A stretch of 64,000 nt of DNA, from assembly GCA_001447805.1 (NCBI GenBank), contig CP013099.1:1364001-1428000 (forward strand), given 5' to 3'. Under the pieces are notes generated by a model. It had not been told where the DNA came from. It searched no databases and was given only the letters and a program-made list of their open reading frames with translations. The stretch comes from Candidatus Tenderia electrophaga. Lineage in GTDB: Bacteria > Pseudomonadota > Gammaproteobacteria > Tenderiales > Tenderiaceae. A program made the translations under genes and the position numbers. This document shows positions 16,693 to 25,799 of the stretch, piece by piece (the first letter of the stretch is position 1; every line of letters begins with the position of its first letter).

Positions 16693-18756
16693 ATGCGCAG
16701 ATTATCCAAACCCACGGTGGCCTTGATCACCCTGGCGCTGGCCCATACCGGTCGCGCCGCCGAGCCTGTCACTCTGGACGAGGTCACCGTGACGGGCACC
16801 CGCGAGGCCCAGGCGATCGCCGAAACCCCCGCCTCGGTGGGTGTGATCATCACCAAGGACATCGATGAGCTGAAGGCCTCCCATCCAAGCGAGATCATGG
16901 GTACGGTGCCCGGCGTCCACGTCAATGTCACCGGCGGAGAGGGCCACATGACCGCCATCCGTCAGCCCATCACCACCGCACCGGTCTATCTGTTTCTGGA
17001 AGACGGCGTGCCGACCCGGTCCACCGGCTTTTTCAATCACAACGCCCTGTACGAGATCAACCTGCCCCAGGCCGGCGGCATCGAGGTGACCAAAGGGCCG
17101 GGCTCCGCCCTCTACGGCAGCGACGCCATCGGCGGTGTGATCAATGTGCTGACCCGCCCTGCGCCGCTGCAGCCGGAGGCGGAGGTGAGCGCGGAGGCGG
17201 GCGGGCATGGCTGGCGGCGGTTGCTGCTCAGCGGCGGCGACAGCGACAGCACGGGCACGGACGGCTATCGCGGCGACCTCAACCTGACCCATACCGACGG
17301 CTGGCGCGACACCACCGATTACGACCGCCAGAGCGCCACCCTGCGCTGGGACCGCTTCCTCGACAGCGGCGCCGCGCTCAAGACCGTCATCAGCGCCGCG
17401 AACATCGACCAGCAGACCGCCGGCACCTCACGCCTATCGAAACAGGATTACCTGCACAACCCCACGCTCAACTACACCCCGGTCTCGTTCCGCGAAGTCG
17501 AGGCCTTGCGTATCTCCACCGCCTACGAAGACGAGACCCAGGACAGCCTGCTCAGCCTCACCCCCTACGTGCGCTACAACCGCATGGAGATCCTGCCTAA
17601 CTGGTCGCTGAGCTACGACCCGCAGCGCTACACCACCGAGAACACCTCGGTCGGCCTGCTGAGCAAGTACCGCCGCGATTTCGCGCCGCGGCGTAGCCGC
17701 ATGATCGTCGGCCTGGATCTGGATTACAGCCCCGGCAGCTACCAGGAAAACGCCATTGACCCGACCCGGGTCGGCGCGATCTACGTCAGCTACACCGAGC
17801 TGGCGCGTACCTATGACTATGACATCAGCTTCACCAGCGTCTCGCCCTATGTGCACCTGGAGACCTCGCCGACAGAGAAACTGCGTCTCCAGGCCGGCCT
17901 GCGTTTCGACTACATGCACTACGACTACGACAACCACCTCGGGGTGCAGAGCAGCGGCGCGCACCGCCGTCCCGCCAGCACCGACGTCGACTTCGATCAT
18001 ATCAGTCCCAAGCTCGGACTGACCTATGCCCTTAGCGAGCGGCTCAATACCTTCGCCGCCTACCGCAACAGCTTTCGCGCGCCCAGCCAGAGCCAGCTGT
18101 TCCGCCAGGGCCAGGCCGAAAACACCGTCGGCCTGAAACCGGTGGATGCGCACAGCTACGAAATCGGCCTGCGCGGCCAGGCCGGGCCGGGCAGTTACGA
18201 GGTGTCGCTGTACTACATGCGCGTCGAGGACGACATCGTCAGTTTCCGCAACACCGTCGACGGCACCCGCGAGACCCAGAACGCCGGCGAAACCCTGCAC
18301 CGCGGCATCGAGATCGGCCTCGAGACCCCGCTCACGGCCAGCGTGCAACTGGACATCGCCTACAGCTATGCCAAGCACAGCTACGAGGAGTGGCGCCCGG
18401 CCACCGGCACCAACTACGGCGGTAATGAGATCAACTCGGCGCCGCGCCAGATCGGCGACGTGCGCCTGAGTTGGCGTCCCGCCCTGCTCAAGGGCGGTCG
18501 CCTCGAACTCAACTGGGAACACCTGGGCGACTACTGGCTCGACGACGAAAACACCCATCGCTACGACGGTCACGACCTCTATCACCTGCGCGCCAACTAC
18601 AAGGTGACCACGCAACTGGAGCTGTTCGGGCGGCTGGAAAACCTCACCGACGAGCGTTACGCCACCGGTGCTTCCTACAGCCAGTTCCGCGGCGAGGAGT
18701 TCGCCCCCGGTCTGCCGCGCACCTTTTATGCCGGTGTCAGCTACCACTGGAGATAA
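16693..18756 (+). CDS. TonB-dependent outer-membrane receptor
   Basis: The 687-residue protein has a signal peptide (cut near residue 23), a TonB box region (TLDEVTVTGTRE), a plug domain with the conserved GGIEVTKGPGSALYGSDAIGGVINV (about residues 127-151), a 22-strand barrel and the C-terminal LPRTFYAGVSYHWR ending. Such receptors import scarce metal chelates, vitamins or metallophores using TonB energy. The substrate is not readable from sequence. The neighbourhood, a secreted Asp-box protein, a thioredoxin-like protein, a dedicated TonB and several metal exporters, points to a metal or metal-complex ligand. GGGAG at about 16682-16686 supports the start. Confidence 0.92.
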   Translation: MRRLSKPTVALITLALAHTGRAAEPVTLDEVTVTGTREAQAIAETPASVGVIITKDIDELKASHPSEIMGTVPGVHVNVTGGEGHMTAIRQPITTAPVYLFLEDGVPTRSTGFFNHNALYEINLPQAGGIEVTKGPGSALYGSDAIGGVINVLTRPAPLQPEAEVSAEAGGHGWRRLLLSGGDSDSTGTDGYRGDLNLTHTDGWRDTTDYDRQSATLRWDRFLDSGAALKTVISAANIDQQTAGTSRLSKQDYLHNPTLNYTPVSFREVEALRISTAYEDETQDSLLSLTPYVRYNRMEILPNWSLSYDPQRYTTENTSVGLLSKYRRDFAPRRSRMIVGLDLDYSPGSYQENAIDPTRVGAIYVSYTELARTYDYDISFTSVSPYVHLETSPTEKLRLQAGLRFDYMHYDYDNHLGVQSSGAHRRPASTDVDFDHISPKLGLTYALSERLNTFAAYRNSFRAPSQSQLFRQGQAENTVGLKPVDAHSYEIGLRGQAGPGSYEVSLYYMRVEDDIVSFRNTVDGTRETQNAGETLHRGIEIGLETPLTASVQLDIAYSYAKHSYEEWRPATGTNYGGNEINSAPRQIGDVRLSWRPALLKGGRLELNWEHLGDYWLDDENTHRYDGHDLYHLRANYKVTTQLELFGRLENLTDERYATGASYSQFRGEEFAPGLPRTFYAGVSYHWR

Positions 18757-18759
18757 ACC

Positions 18760-19983
18760 ATGAAACGCCCCCGCGCGGTATTGTTCGCTGTGATCTTCCT
18801 GCTGGCCGGCCCCGCGCCCGGCCATGCCCAGCCCCACGCCCATGCCGGGCACACACCGGTCGCGGCGGACGCGCCGGTCAGCATCGCCAACGGCCGCGTC
18901 CCCAGCGCCGCCTTCGATGCGCGCGGCCGCCTGTGGCTGGCCTGGGTGCAGAATGATCATGTCTACGTCAACTACTCCGACGACCTGGGCCAACGCTTCA
19001 GCCCGCCGGTGGCGGTGAACCCGGAACCGGAACAGATCCACGACAACGGCGAGGCGCGGCCCAAAGTGGCGCTGGACCGGGACGGCCGGGTCTTCGTCGC
19101 CTACACCCGGAAACTGCCAAAACGCTTCACCGGCAATATCCGTTTCAGCCGTTCGCTTGATGGCGGGCGCAGTTTCAGCCGCCCGCTCACCGTCAACGAC
19201 GACCGCGAGATGATCAGCCACCGCTTCGTCTCCATGGCCGTCGACGCCCGCGGAGGTGTCCATCTCGCCTGGCTGGATGCGCGCGACGCCGTCGCCGCCG
19301 CGGACAGCGGGCGGCCCTACGACGGCTCGGCGCTGTACTACAGCTATTCCGACGACCATGGCGCCGCCTTCCAGCCCAATCGCAAGCTCGCCGACACTAC
19401 TTGTCAGTGCTGCCGCATCGCCCTGGCGCTGGATGGCACTCAGCGGCCGGTGTTTTTCTGGCGCCACATCTTCGCCAATGCCAGCGGCCCGGGCAGCCGC
19501 GACCATGCCCTGTTGCGTCTGGGGACGGACGCGGCACCGCAACGCATCAGTCACGAAAATTGGCGCGTGGAGAGCTGTCCCCACCACGGCCCGGCGCTGG
19601 CCATCGGCGCGGACGGCCGCCGCCACATGGCCTGGTTCAATATTGCGGCGGGCGCTCCGGGGCTCTACTACGCCTACAGCGACGACGGGGGCCGCACGCG
19701 CTCGCCTGTCCATCCCTTCGGCGGCGCCGACAGCCAGGCCCAGCATCCCCATCTGCTCGAACGCGACGGCCGCGTCTATCTGGTATGGAAGGCCTTCGAC
19801 GGCCGCCGGACCACGGTGCAGCTGATGCGCTCCAGTGACGGCGGCGCCAGCTGGGGCGCACCCGAGGCGCTGGCCGCCACCTCCGGCGAATCGGACCATC
19901 CCTTCCTGTTGCAGCACGACGGCCAGGTCTATCTTTCGTGGCACAGTGCCGCCGACGGCTACCGCCTGGTGGCCATCCCATGA
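18760..19983 (+). CDS. Secreted Asp-box (sialidase-fold) beta-propeller protein
   Basis: A signal peptide (cut near residue 24) precedes a roughly 380-residue propeller. Five Asp-box-like turns are visible: SDDLGQRFS, SLDGGRSFS, SDDHGAAFQ, SDDGGRTRS and SSDGGASWG. These turns occur in sialidases but also in many non-enzymatic beta-propellers. The sialidase arginine triad cannot be confirmed, so sialidase activity should not be assumed. An unusual CQCCR cluster at residues 215-219 could bind metal or form disulfides, which fits the thioredoxin-like gene that follows with a 4-bp overlap. His-rich N-terminus (HAHAGH). Confidence 0.75.
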   Translation: MKRPRAVLFAVIFLLAGPAPGHAQPHAHAGHTPVAADAPVSIANGRVPSAAFDARGRLWLAWVQNDHVYVNYSDDLGQRFSPPVAVNPEPEQIHDNGEARPKVALDRDGRVFVAYTRKLPKRFTGNIRFSRSLDGGRSFSRPLTVNDDREMISHRFVSMAVDARGGVHLAWLDARDAVAAADSGRPYDGSALYYSYSDDHGAAFQPNRKLADTTCQCCRIALALDGTQRPVFFWRHIFANASGPGSRDHALLRLGTDAAPQRISHENWRVESCPHHGPALAIGADGRRHMAWFNIAAGAPGLYYAYSDDGGRTRSPVHPFGGADSQAQHPHLLERDGRVYLVWKAFDGRRTTVQLMRSSDGGASWGAPEALAATSGESDHPFLLQHDGQVYLSWHSAADGYRLVAIP

Positions 19984-20462
19984 GGCGGCGGCTGGCCTTG
20001 GTGCTGTTGCTGCTGTTGCCGCCGGTGCTGCTGGCGGCCGAAGTGCGGCCCTTCGTCAGCGGTTCCATGGCCGCGATCACGGCCCGGCAGGCCGACGAAC
20101 CACTGATCGTCAGCTTCTGGTCCATCGACTGTCCGCCCTGTTACAAGGAGCTGGACCTGTGGCGCGCGCTGAGTCGCCGCTATCCGGCCCTCGATCTGGT
20201 GCTGGTCTCCACCGACGCCCCGGCGGCGGGCGCCGAGGTGAACCGGGTGTTGCGGCAGCGCGGTGTAGCGCATCTGGAGTCGTGGCAGTTCGCCATCAGC
20301 GAGGTGCAGCGGCTGCGCTACGAGATCGACAGGCGCTGGTACGGCGAGCTGCCGCGCAGCTATTTCTTTTCCCCCGACGGTGACGTGTCCGCCGTCAGCG
20401 GCGTCATCGACGACGAGCAGGTGGACGCATGGTTGGCGCAGTACTATCCGGCCACCGACTAG
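19980..20462 (+). CDS. Thioredoxin-fold (TlpA-like) exported protein
   Basis: The ATG at 19980 overlaps the previous stop by 4 bp, and gives a 160-residue product with a leucine-rich signal peptide or anchor (RRRLALVLLLLLPPVLLAAE). The thioredoxin active site is CPPC at residues 51-54 in FWSIDCPPCYKELD, and the cis-Pro loop is LPRSYFF near residue 124. The family acts in periplasmic thiol chemistry. Position between the Cys-rich propeller gene and tonB suggests it serves maturation of a partner in this operon, perhaps the CQCCR segment (inference). Confidence 0.85.
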   Translation: MRRRLALVLLLLLPPVLLAAEVRPFVSGSMAAITARQADEPLIVSFWSIDCPPCYKELDLWRALSRRYPALDLVLVSTDAPAAGAEVNRVLRQRGVAHLESWQFAISEVQRLRYEIDRRWYGELPRSYFFSPDGDVSAVSGVIDDEQVDAWLAQYYPATD

Positions 20463-21223
20463 CCGGCCTGCCTGCGCCATTGGCGGCGGGGGTTGCCGGC
20501 GAAGGCTGGGGATTCCCGGCCCGCACGCGGCGCCATTTTGCTTTCGCGCTGGCCGCCGCCATCCTGCTGCACCTGCTCTCCTTCGCCGCCCTGATCGACG
20601 CCGGTCCGGCGGTGGTCGGGCCGCTGTCGCAACCGGCTATCAGCCTCACCCTGGTGACAGCGCCGGCAACGGCGCCCGCCCCGCCGCCCCCGGCCGTCCC
20701 GTCCACGCCACCCGCTGCTCACCCCCCGCCGCCCAGGCCCGCCCCGACACAGCCGGCGCCAACGCCAACGCCGCCCGAACCGGCGGCCAGCGTCGCGCCC
20801 ACCACTCCGGCACCGCCCGCGCCGGTTGCCGCCGTGCCGGCATCTCCGGCACCGTCGGAAGCGGACATTCCCGTCGCCGCCGAGCCCGCCGTGGCCGAGG
20901 CGCCTCCGGCGCAGCCGGTCGCGTCCGCCCAACGCCATACGCCGCCCTCCAGCGAGGTGGCCTATCACCGCAATCCCGATCCGCATTACCCCCGCGCCGC
21001 CCGGCGCCGCGGCATGGAAGGGGTGGTCGAGCTGGCGGTAACGGTGGATCGCGATGGCCTGCCATTGGAGATCCGCATCAGGCAGTCCTCCGGTTTCGAG
21101 GTGCTCGACCGCGAGGCGCAGCGGGCGGTGCGGCAGTGGCGTTTTGAACCGGCGCGGCGCGGCGGCATCGCTGTGACGGGTGAGGTGGTGGTGCCGATAC
21201 GCTTCCGCTTGCAAGCGGGCTAG
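20429..21223 (+). CDS. tonB: TonB energy-transducing protein
   Basis: This 264-residue protein has a short cytoplasmic N-terminus, one transmembrane anchor (FAFALAAAILLHLLSFAALI, about residues 38-57), a long proline/alanine-rich periplasmic spacer, and a C-terminal TonB domain (about residues 175-263) with YHRNPDPHYPRAARRRGMEGVVELAVTV and the RQSSGFEVLDREAQRAVRQWRFEPA block. It overlaps the preceding gene by 34 bp, so it is the last gene of the receptor operon and probably energises that receptor specifically. ExbB and ExbD are not encoded in the window. Confidence 0.9.
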   Translation: MVGAVLSGHRLAGLPAPLAAGVAGEGWGFPARTRRHFAFALAAAILLHLLSFAALIDAGPAVVGPLSQPAISLTLVTAPATAPAPPPPAVPSTPPAAHPPPPRPAPTQPAPTPTPPEPAASVAPTTPAPPAPVAAVPASPAPSEADIPVAAEPAVAEAPPAQPVASAQRHTPPSSEVAYHRNPDPHYPRAARRRGMEGVVELAVTVDRDGLPLEIRIRQSSGFEVLDREAQRAVRQWRFEPARRGGIAVTGEVVVPIRFRLQAG

Positions 21224-21331
21224 GCCGAAATTCTCACGCCTTTAACGAGCGACCTCCGTGACGGAGGGCGCGCGCGGGCGTTGGCGGATGCCAGCGGGAT
21301 GCTGCAGCCGGCGGCGGGGGAGAAATCGGGG

Positions 21332-22255
21332 TCAGGGCAGGCGCTTGAACACCGGCAGCGTGTGCAGGTCGACGCTGCTGACCGGGTCCTGGTGGATCAC
21401 CACGTCGGCGCCGGGGATGGCCTGTTTGATCTTTCTCTCCACCTCGTCGGCGATGGCGTGCGCCTCGATCAGGGGCAGATTGTCGTCCAGCTCCAGGTGC
21501 ATCTGGATGAATTCGGTGCGGCCGGAGAGCCGGGTGCGCAGGTCATGCATGCCCTCCACCTTGGCGTGGTCTTTGGCGATCTGGATAATCAGCTGTCGTT
21601 TCTCGTCCGGCAGTTCGTGGTCGAGCAGGTCGTGGAAAGCGTCGTTGCCGATGCCCCAGGCGCTGTAGAGGACGTAGGCGGCAATGGCCAGGGCGAAGAC
21701 CGGGTCGATGCCCAGCCAGCCCAGTTCCGACAACAGCAGCGCGGCGATGATGGCGCCGTTGGTGAGCAGGTCGGTCTTGTAGTGCAGCGCGTCGGCGCGG
21801 ATGGCTGTGGAGTGGGTGCGCTTGATGACATAGTGCTGGAAGGTCATGAGGATGCCGGTGGCGATGATGGCGAAGACGATCACCCCCAGGCCGATACCCA
21901 CAGCTTCTAAGGGTTTGGGATGCAGTAGCCGGTCCACCGCCTCGATGATCAGGAACACGCCGGAGCCGGCGATGAAGGTCGCCTGGGCCAGGCCGGCAAT
22001 GGATTCGGCCTTGCCGTGGCCGTAGCGGTGTTCGCGGTCGGGCGGCGCCAGGGCGTAGTGCACCGCCAGCAGATTGATCAGCGAGGCCCCGGCATCCATG
22101 AGCGAATCCACCAGCGAGGCCAGTACGCTCACCGAGTTGGTGAGCAGGTAGGCGGCTAGCTTGGCGGCGATGAGAATGGCAGCGGTGACGACTGAGGCAT
22201 AGGTCGCCAGTTTCAGCAGCCGCGAGCTTTCGGCCTGGGTAATGGGTTCGGACAT
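21332..22255 (-). CDS. fieF: Cation diffusion facilitator, FieF-like
   Basis: This is an intact CDF exporter for Zn2+/Fe2+-type cations. Metal-site residues are visible in VDSLMDAGASL (TM2) and ADALHYKTDLLTN (TM5), and the C-terminal cytoplasmic domain runs from about residue 205 (FIQMHLELDDNLPLIEAHAIADEVERKI). I start at the internal Met (MSEPITQAESS, 22255), giving 307 residues as in FieF; an upstream ATG at 22303 adds 16 atypical residues. It is convergent with tonB. A degraded relative of this gene lies at 16354-16608. Confidence 0.9.
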   Translation of the reverse strand: MSEPITQAESSRLLKLATYASVVTAAILIAAKLAAYLLTNSVSVLASLVDSLMDAGASLINLLAVHYALAPPDREHRYGHGKAESIAGLAQATFIAGSGVFLIIEAVDRLLHPKPLEAVGIGLGVIVFAIIATGILMTFQHYVIKRTHSTAIRADALHYKTDLLTNGAIIAALLLSELGWLGIDPVFALAIAAYVLYSAWGIGNDAFHDLLDHELPDEKRQLIIQIAKDHAKVEGMHDLRTRLSGRTEFIQMHLELDDNLPLIEAHAIADEVERKIKQAIPGADVVIHQDPVSSVDLHTLPVFKRLP

Positions 22256-22668
22256 GGGCGGGTTCTTTTGGTTTTTTACTGCCGGGCGAAAATCCGGACT
22301 CATTATAAATGAGTTGAGCGGGGTTCTCGAATTGCGTTTTTCGGCGGGTGTGAGGGGAGGGGGTTTGCGCGCGATGAGTAGATCAAAGGAGCCGCAATCA
22401 ATGACTCTGACCCTGTTGATTCGGGCCCTGTTGATTCGCTGGTGAGCTGGGTATTCCGCTTCACGTCGCTGCTTACACCATCACGCCAAAGATTGGCCCG
22501 TAGCGGGCGATCTTTCAACAGCCTGTCAATCTCGGTAAGCGCCATGACTTCGCTTTTGCGGTGTTGCCTTCCACACAGGCGTACTTAATTTTATAGGCGC
22601 CAGAAAAACCCAGCCGCTTCAGCTTGATAGCGTTTCACAATAAAAGCCAAGCCGGTTAAGCTAGCCGC
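22256..22668. other. Gene-free gap with a REP-like hairpin and a possible gene remnant
   Basis: No supported gene lies here. A degenerate copy of the REP-like hairpin (ATCAATG, loop actctgacc, tgttgat) is at 22397-22420, the same unit found repeatedly in the 30-44 kb island. On the minus strand 22545-22440 reads MALTEIDRLLKDRPLRANLW before running into the hairpin; it may be the beginning of a truncated gene, unidentified. The mrpA promoter should lie in the last 150 bp, but I see no convincing boxes. Confidence 0.5.
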
Positions 22669-25467
22669 ATGACCTTGTCTCTATTTCTTATCGTCTTTGC
22701 TGGCAGCGCCCTCACCGCCTGGGTGTCGCGCTTTGGGCGCCTATATTCGGCCTGGGCCGCGGGGGCGGTGACCAGTCTGGCGTTGCTGCAACTCGTGTGG
22801 CAACTGCCTGCGGTCTTCGCCGGCGAGACCCTCATCGAACGCTGGACCTGGATCCCCAGTGCAGGCTTGGACCTGGTGTTCCGCATCGATGGTCTGGGTC
22901 TGCTATTTGCCTTATTGATCTTGTGTATTGGTCTGCTGGTAATTTTTTATGCACGCTACTATCTGTCGGCGCGGGACTGCATGGGACGGTTTTACAGTTA
23001 TCTGCTCCTGTTTATGGGCGCCATGCTGGGCATTGCATTGTCGGAAAACATCATCCAGTTGCTGGTATTTTGGGAGCTGACCAGCCTTACCTCCTTCCTG
23101 CTCATCAGTTACTGGCAGTTCCGTGCCGACGCCCGCCAGGGGGCACGCATGGCGCTAGCCATTACCGGCGCTGGCGGGCTGGCCCTGCTGGGCGGCTTTA
23201 TCATGCTGGGCGAGATTACCGGCAGCTATGAGTTGTCGGTGATACTGGCCTCGGGGGATATCATCCGCGCCCATCCGCTCTATTTATCCATGCTGGTCCT
23301 GGTGCTGCTGGGGGCCTTTACCAAGTCGGCGCAATTCCCCTTTCACTTCTGGTTACCCAATGCCATGGCCGCGCCAACGCCGGTGTCTGCCTATTTACAT
23401 TCGGCCACCATGGTCAAGGCCGGCCTGTTTCTGCTGGCGCGGTTGTTCCCGGCCCTGTCAGGCACCCCGGAATGGTCATGGCTAGTCGGTGGCGTGGGCC
23501 TGGCGACGTTTCTGGTGGGTGCCTTTTTTGCCCTGTTTCAGCACGACCTCAAGGGGCTGCTGGCCTACTCCACCATCAGTCACCTTGGCCTGATTGCGGT
23601 GCTGTTTGGTATCGGCACGCCACTGGCGGCCGTAGCGGGGGTGTTTCACATCATCAACCATGCGATTTTCAAGGCCTCACTGTTCATGGCCGCCGGGATT
23701 ATCGACCACGAGAGTGGCAGCCGGGACATGCGCAAGCTCAATGGCCTGTGGAAATGCATGCCCCACACCGCGCTGCTGGCCATGGTGGCCGCCGCCGCTA
23801 TGGCCGGGGTGCCGCTGCTCAACGGCTTCTTGTCCAAGGAAATGTTCTTTGCCGAGGCCGTGAGCGCCGGCACGCACTTTAAACTCGGCTGGATCCTGCC
23901 GGCCTTGATCACCCTGGGCGGTATTTTTGCGGTGGCCTATTCGTTTCGTTTCATTCACGATGTGTTCTTCAACGGCGACCCCATCGACCTGCCCAAGATT
24001 CCGCACGAGCCACCGCGTTGGATGAAAGTGCCGGTGGAGATGTTGGTGGCGCTGTGTCTGCTGGTGGGCATTCTGCCGGGGCTGACCGTGGAGCCCATAT
24101 TGCGCATCGCCGCCGCCGGTCTGTTACAGGCCCCGTTACCGGAGTTTGACCTGGCCATCTGGCACGGCTTTAGTGCCGCATTGCTCATGAGTGTGGTGGC
24201 CATAGTCGGTGGCGGCATGCTCTATGCCGTACGTAAGCCTCTGTTTGCCCTGCAGGAAAAAAGCGCTGGCCTCCAGGGCAAGGTGCTTTTCGATGCGCTG
24301 ATCGCGGGCTTGCTGGCCTCGGCGCGCGGCGTCACCCGCCTACTGGATACCGGTAGCCTACAGCGCCTGGTGCTGTTGTTCTTTTGCGCGGTTCTGGTGC
24401 TGGGCGTGGCAGGTTACTGGAGCAGTGGCAGCCCGCTCAGCGGCGAACGTGAATTGTTGCCCCTGGACGGCATTAGTCTTATCGCCGTGGTCGGTCTGTT
24501 CCTTACAGCCATTGCCACAGTGGTGATGCATCGGCAACGCTTTATCGCACTGGTATTGATTGGCGCCGTCGGCCTGGTGGTCGCGCTGATTTTCGTCAAG
24601 TTCTCCGCCCCCGACCTTGCCCTGACCCAACTGTCGGTCGAGATTGTCACCATTGTCCTGCTATTGCTGGCCCTCTATTTTCTACCACAACAACCCGCGC
24701 CTGAGTCCGGCCGGACCCGGGTCGTACGCGATGGCGTGGTCGCCACGCTGGTCGGTGGATGTGCCGCCCTGCTGAGCTGGTCGGTGCTCACCCGGCCCTA
24801 CCAGAGTATTGCCGATTTCTTCCTCGCCAATGCGAAACCTGGCGGTGGCGGCAATAATGTGGTCAATGTCATTCTGGTGGATTTTCGCGGCTACGATACC
24901 CTGGGTGAGATTGCCGTGCTGGCGCTGGCCGCGCTGGGTATCTTCGCCATGCTGGAACGACTGCGCCTGCCAGGGCTACAACATGACGGCAAACGCCCCT
25001 GGAACTGGGATCTGCATCCGCCGGTCATGGCCTCGCTCACCCGCCTGTTGCTACCCCTGGCCTTACTGGTATCGATATTCATTTTGCTGCGCGGCCATAA
25101 CCTGCCGGGTGGCGGTTTCATTGCCGGCCTGATTACCGCGATAGCATTGATTATGCAGTACCTGGCCAACGGTGCGGTCTGGACCCAGTCACGTCTGCCG
25201 GACAACATGCACCCCACCATTGCCGTGGGCCTGCTCATCGCCACCCTGACCGGGCTGGGCAGCTGGCTGGTGGGACATCCCTTTTTGACCTCCACCTTCA
25301 CCTACCTGACCTGGCCGCTGGTAGGCAAATTCGAAGTAGCCTCTGCCATGGTCTTCGACCTCGGGGTTTATCTGGTCGTGGTCGGTGCGACGCTGCTGAT
25401 CCTGATTCACCTCGGCCTGCTGCACGACAGCAGCCACGCCCCGGCAAAAACTGAGGCATCCCACTGA
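22669..25467 (+). CDS. mrpA: Mrp-type Na+/H+ antiporter, fused MrpA-MrpB subunit
   Basis: MrpA is the largest subunit of the multi-subunit Na+(Li+)/H+ antiporter, related to complex I subunit L. The 932 residues contain the N-terminal and central proton-channel core (for example LLVFWELTSLTSFLLISYW and STISHLGLIAVLFGIGTPLAAVAGVFHIINHAIFKASLFM, which includes the conserved His/Lys pathway residues). After about residue 780 the MrpB domain follows (SIFILLRGHNLPGGGFIAGLITAIA). Fusion of A and B is usual in many proteobacteria (PhaAB). It heads an operon A/B-C-D-E-F-G with overlapping or abutting genes. Confidence 0.95.
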   Translation: MTLSLFLIVFAGSALTAWVSRFGRLYSAWAAGAVTSLALLQLVWQLPAVFAGETLIERWTWIPSAGLDLVFRIDGLGLLFALLILCIGLLVIFYARYYLSARDCMGRFYSYLLLFMGAMLGIALSENIIQLLVFWELTSLTSFLLISYWQFRADARQGARMALAITGAGGLALLGGFIMLGEITGSYELSVILASGDIIRAHPLYLSMLVLVLLGAFTKSAQFPFHFWLPNAMAAPTPVSAYLHSATMVKAGLFLLARLFPALSGTPEWSWLVGGVGLATFLVGAFFALFQHDLKGLLAYSTISHLGLIAVLFGIGTPLAAVAGVFHIINHAIFKASLFMAAGIIDHESGSRDMRKLNGLWKCMPHTALLAMVAAAAMAGVPLLNGFLSKEMFFAEAVSAGTHFKLGWILPALITLGGIFAVAYSFRFIHDVFFNGDPIDLPKIPHEPPRWMKVPVEMLVALCLLVGILPGLTVEPILRIAAAGLLQAPLPEFDLAIWHGFSAALLMSVVAIVGGGMLYAVRKPLFALQEKSAGLQGKVLFDALIAGLLASARGVTRLLDTGSLQRLVLLFFCAVLVLGVAGYWSSGSPLSGERELLPLDGISLIAVVGLFLTAIATVVMHRQRFIALVLIGAVGLVVALIFVKFSAPDLALTQLSVEIVTIVLLLLALYFLPQQPAPESGRTRVVRDGVVATLVGGCAALLSWSVLTRPYQSIADFFLANAKPGGGGNNVVNVILVDFRGYDTLGEIAVLALAALGIFAMLERLRLPGLQHDGKRPWNWDLHPPVMASLTRLLLPLALLVSIFILLRGHNLPGGGFIAGLITAIALIMQYLANGAVWTQSRLPDNMHPTIAVGLLIATLTGLGSWLVGHPFLTSTFTYLTWPLVGKFEVASAMVFDLGVYLVVVGATLLILIHLGLLHDSSHAPAKTEASH

Positions 25468-25799
25468 TGGAGGCCTTGCTTTCCCTGGTCATTGGCGTGC
25501 TTACGGCCTGCGGGGTCTATCTGGCACTGCGCGCCAGGACCTTTCCCGTTGTCCTCGGGCTCACCTTGCTGTCCTACGCCGTAAACCTGTTTCTGTTCAG
25601 TATGGGCCGTCTGACCATTGGCCAGCCCCCCATTATTGACGCGGCGGCCGCCGGCTACGCCGATCCTTTACCCCAGGCCCTGGTGCTCACCGCTATTGTG
25701 ATCAGCTTTGCCATGACGGCCTTTATCATTGTGCTGGCACTCAAGGCCCGCGCCGAGCTGGGGAACGACCACGTCGATGGCAAAGAGGACGACGCATGA
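25467..25799 (+). CDS. mrpC: Mrp antiporter subunit C
   Basis: This 110-residue, three-helix subunit is homologous to NuoK. It contains VLGLTLLSYAVNLFLFSMGRL and the PLPQALVLTAIVISFAMTAF block typical of MrpC/PhaC. Its ATG shares a base with the mrpA stop and its end overlaps mrpD by 4 bp, as expected for stoichiometric production of a membrane complex. Confidence 0.95.
   Translation: MEALLSLVIGVLTACGVYLALRARTFPVVLGLTLLSYAVNLFLFSMGRLTIGQPPIIDAAAAGYADPLPQALVLTAIVISFAMTAFIIVLALKARAELGNDHVDGKEDDA

Noticed and set aside
17434-19944. An 836-codon minus-strand frame opposite the receptor and propeller genes
   Set aside because: Composition is that of an antisense shadow (Gly/Val/Ala/His-rich without domains) and it lies entirely across two well-supported genes.
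18760-19983. Annotation as an active sialidase
   Set aside because: Asp-box turns alone do not show sialidase activity; the Arg triad and nucleophile Tyr cannot be confirmed, and the context is metal transport.
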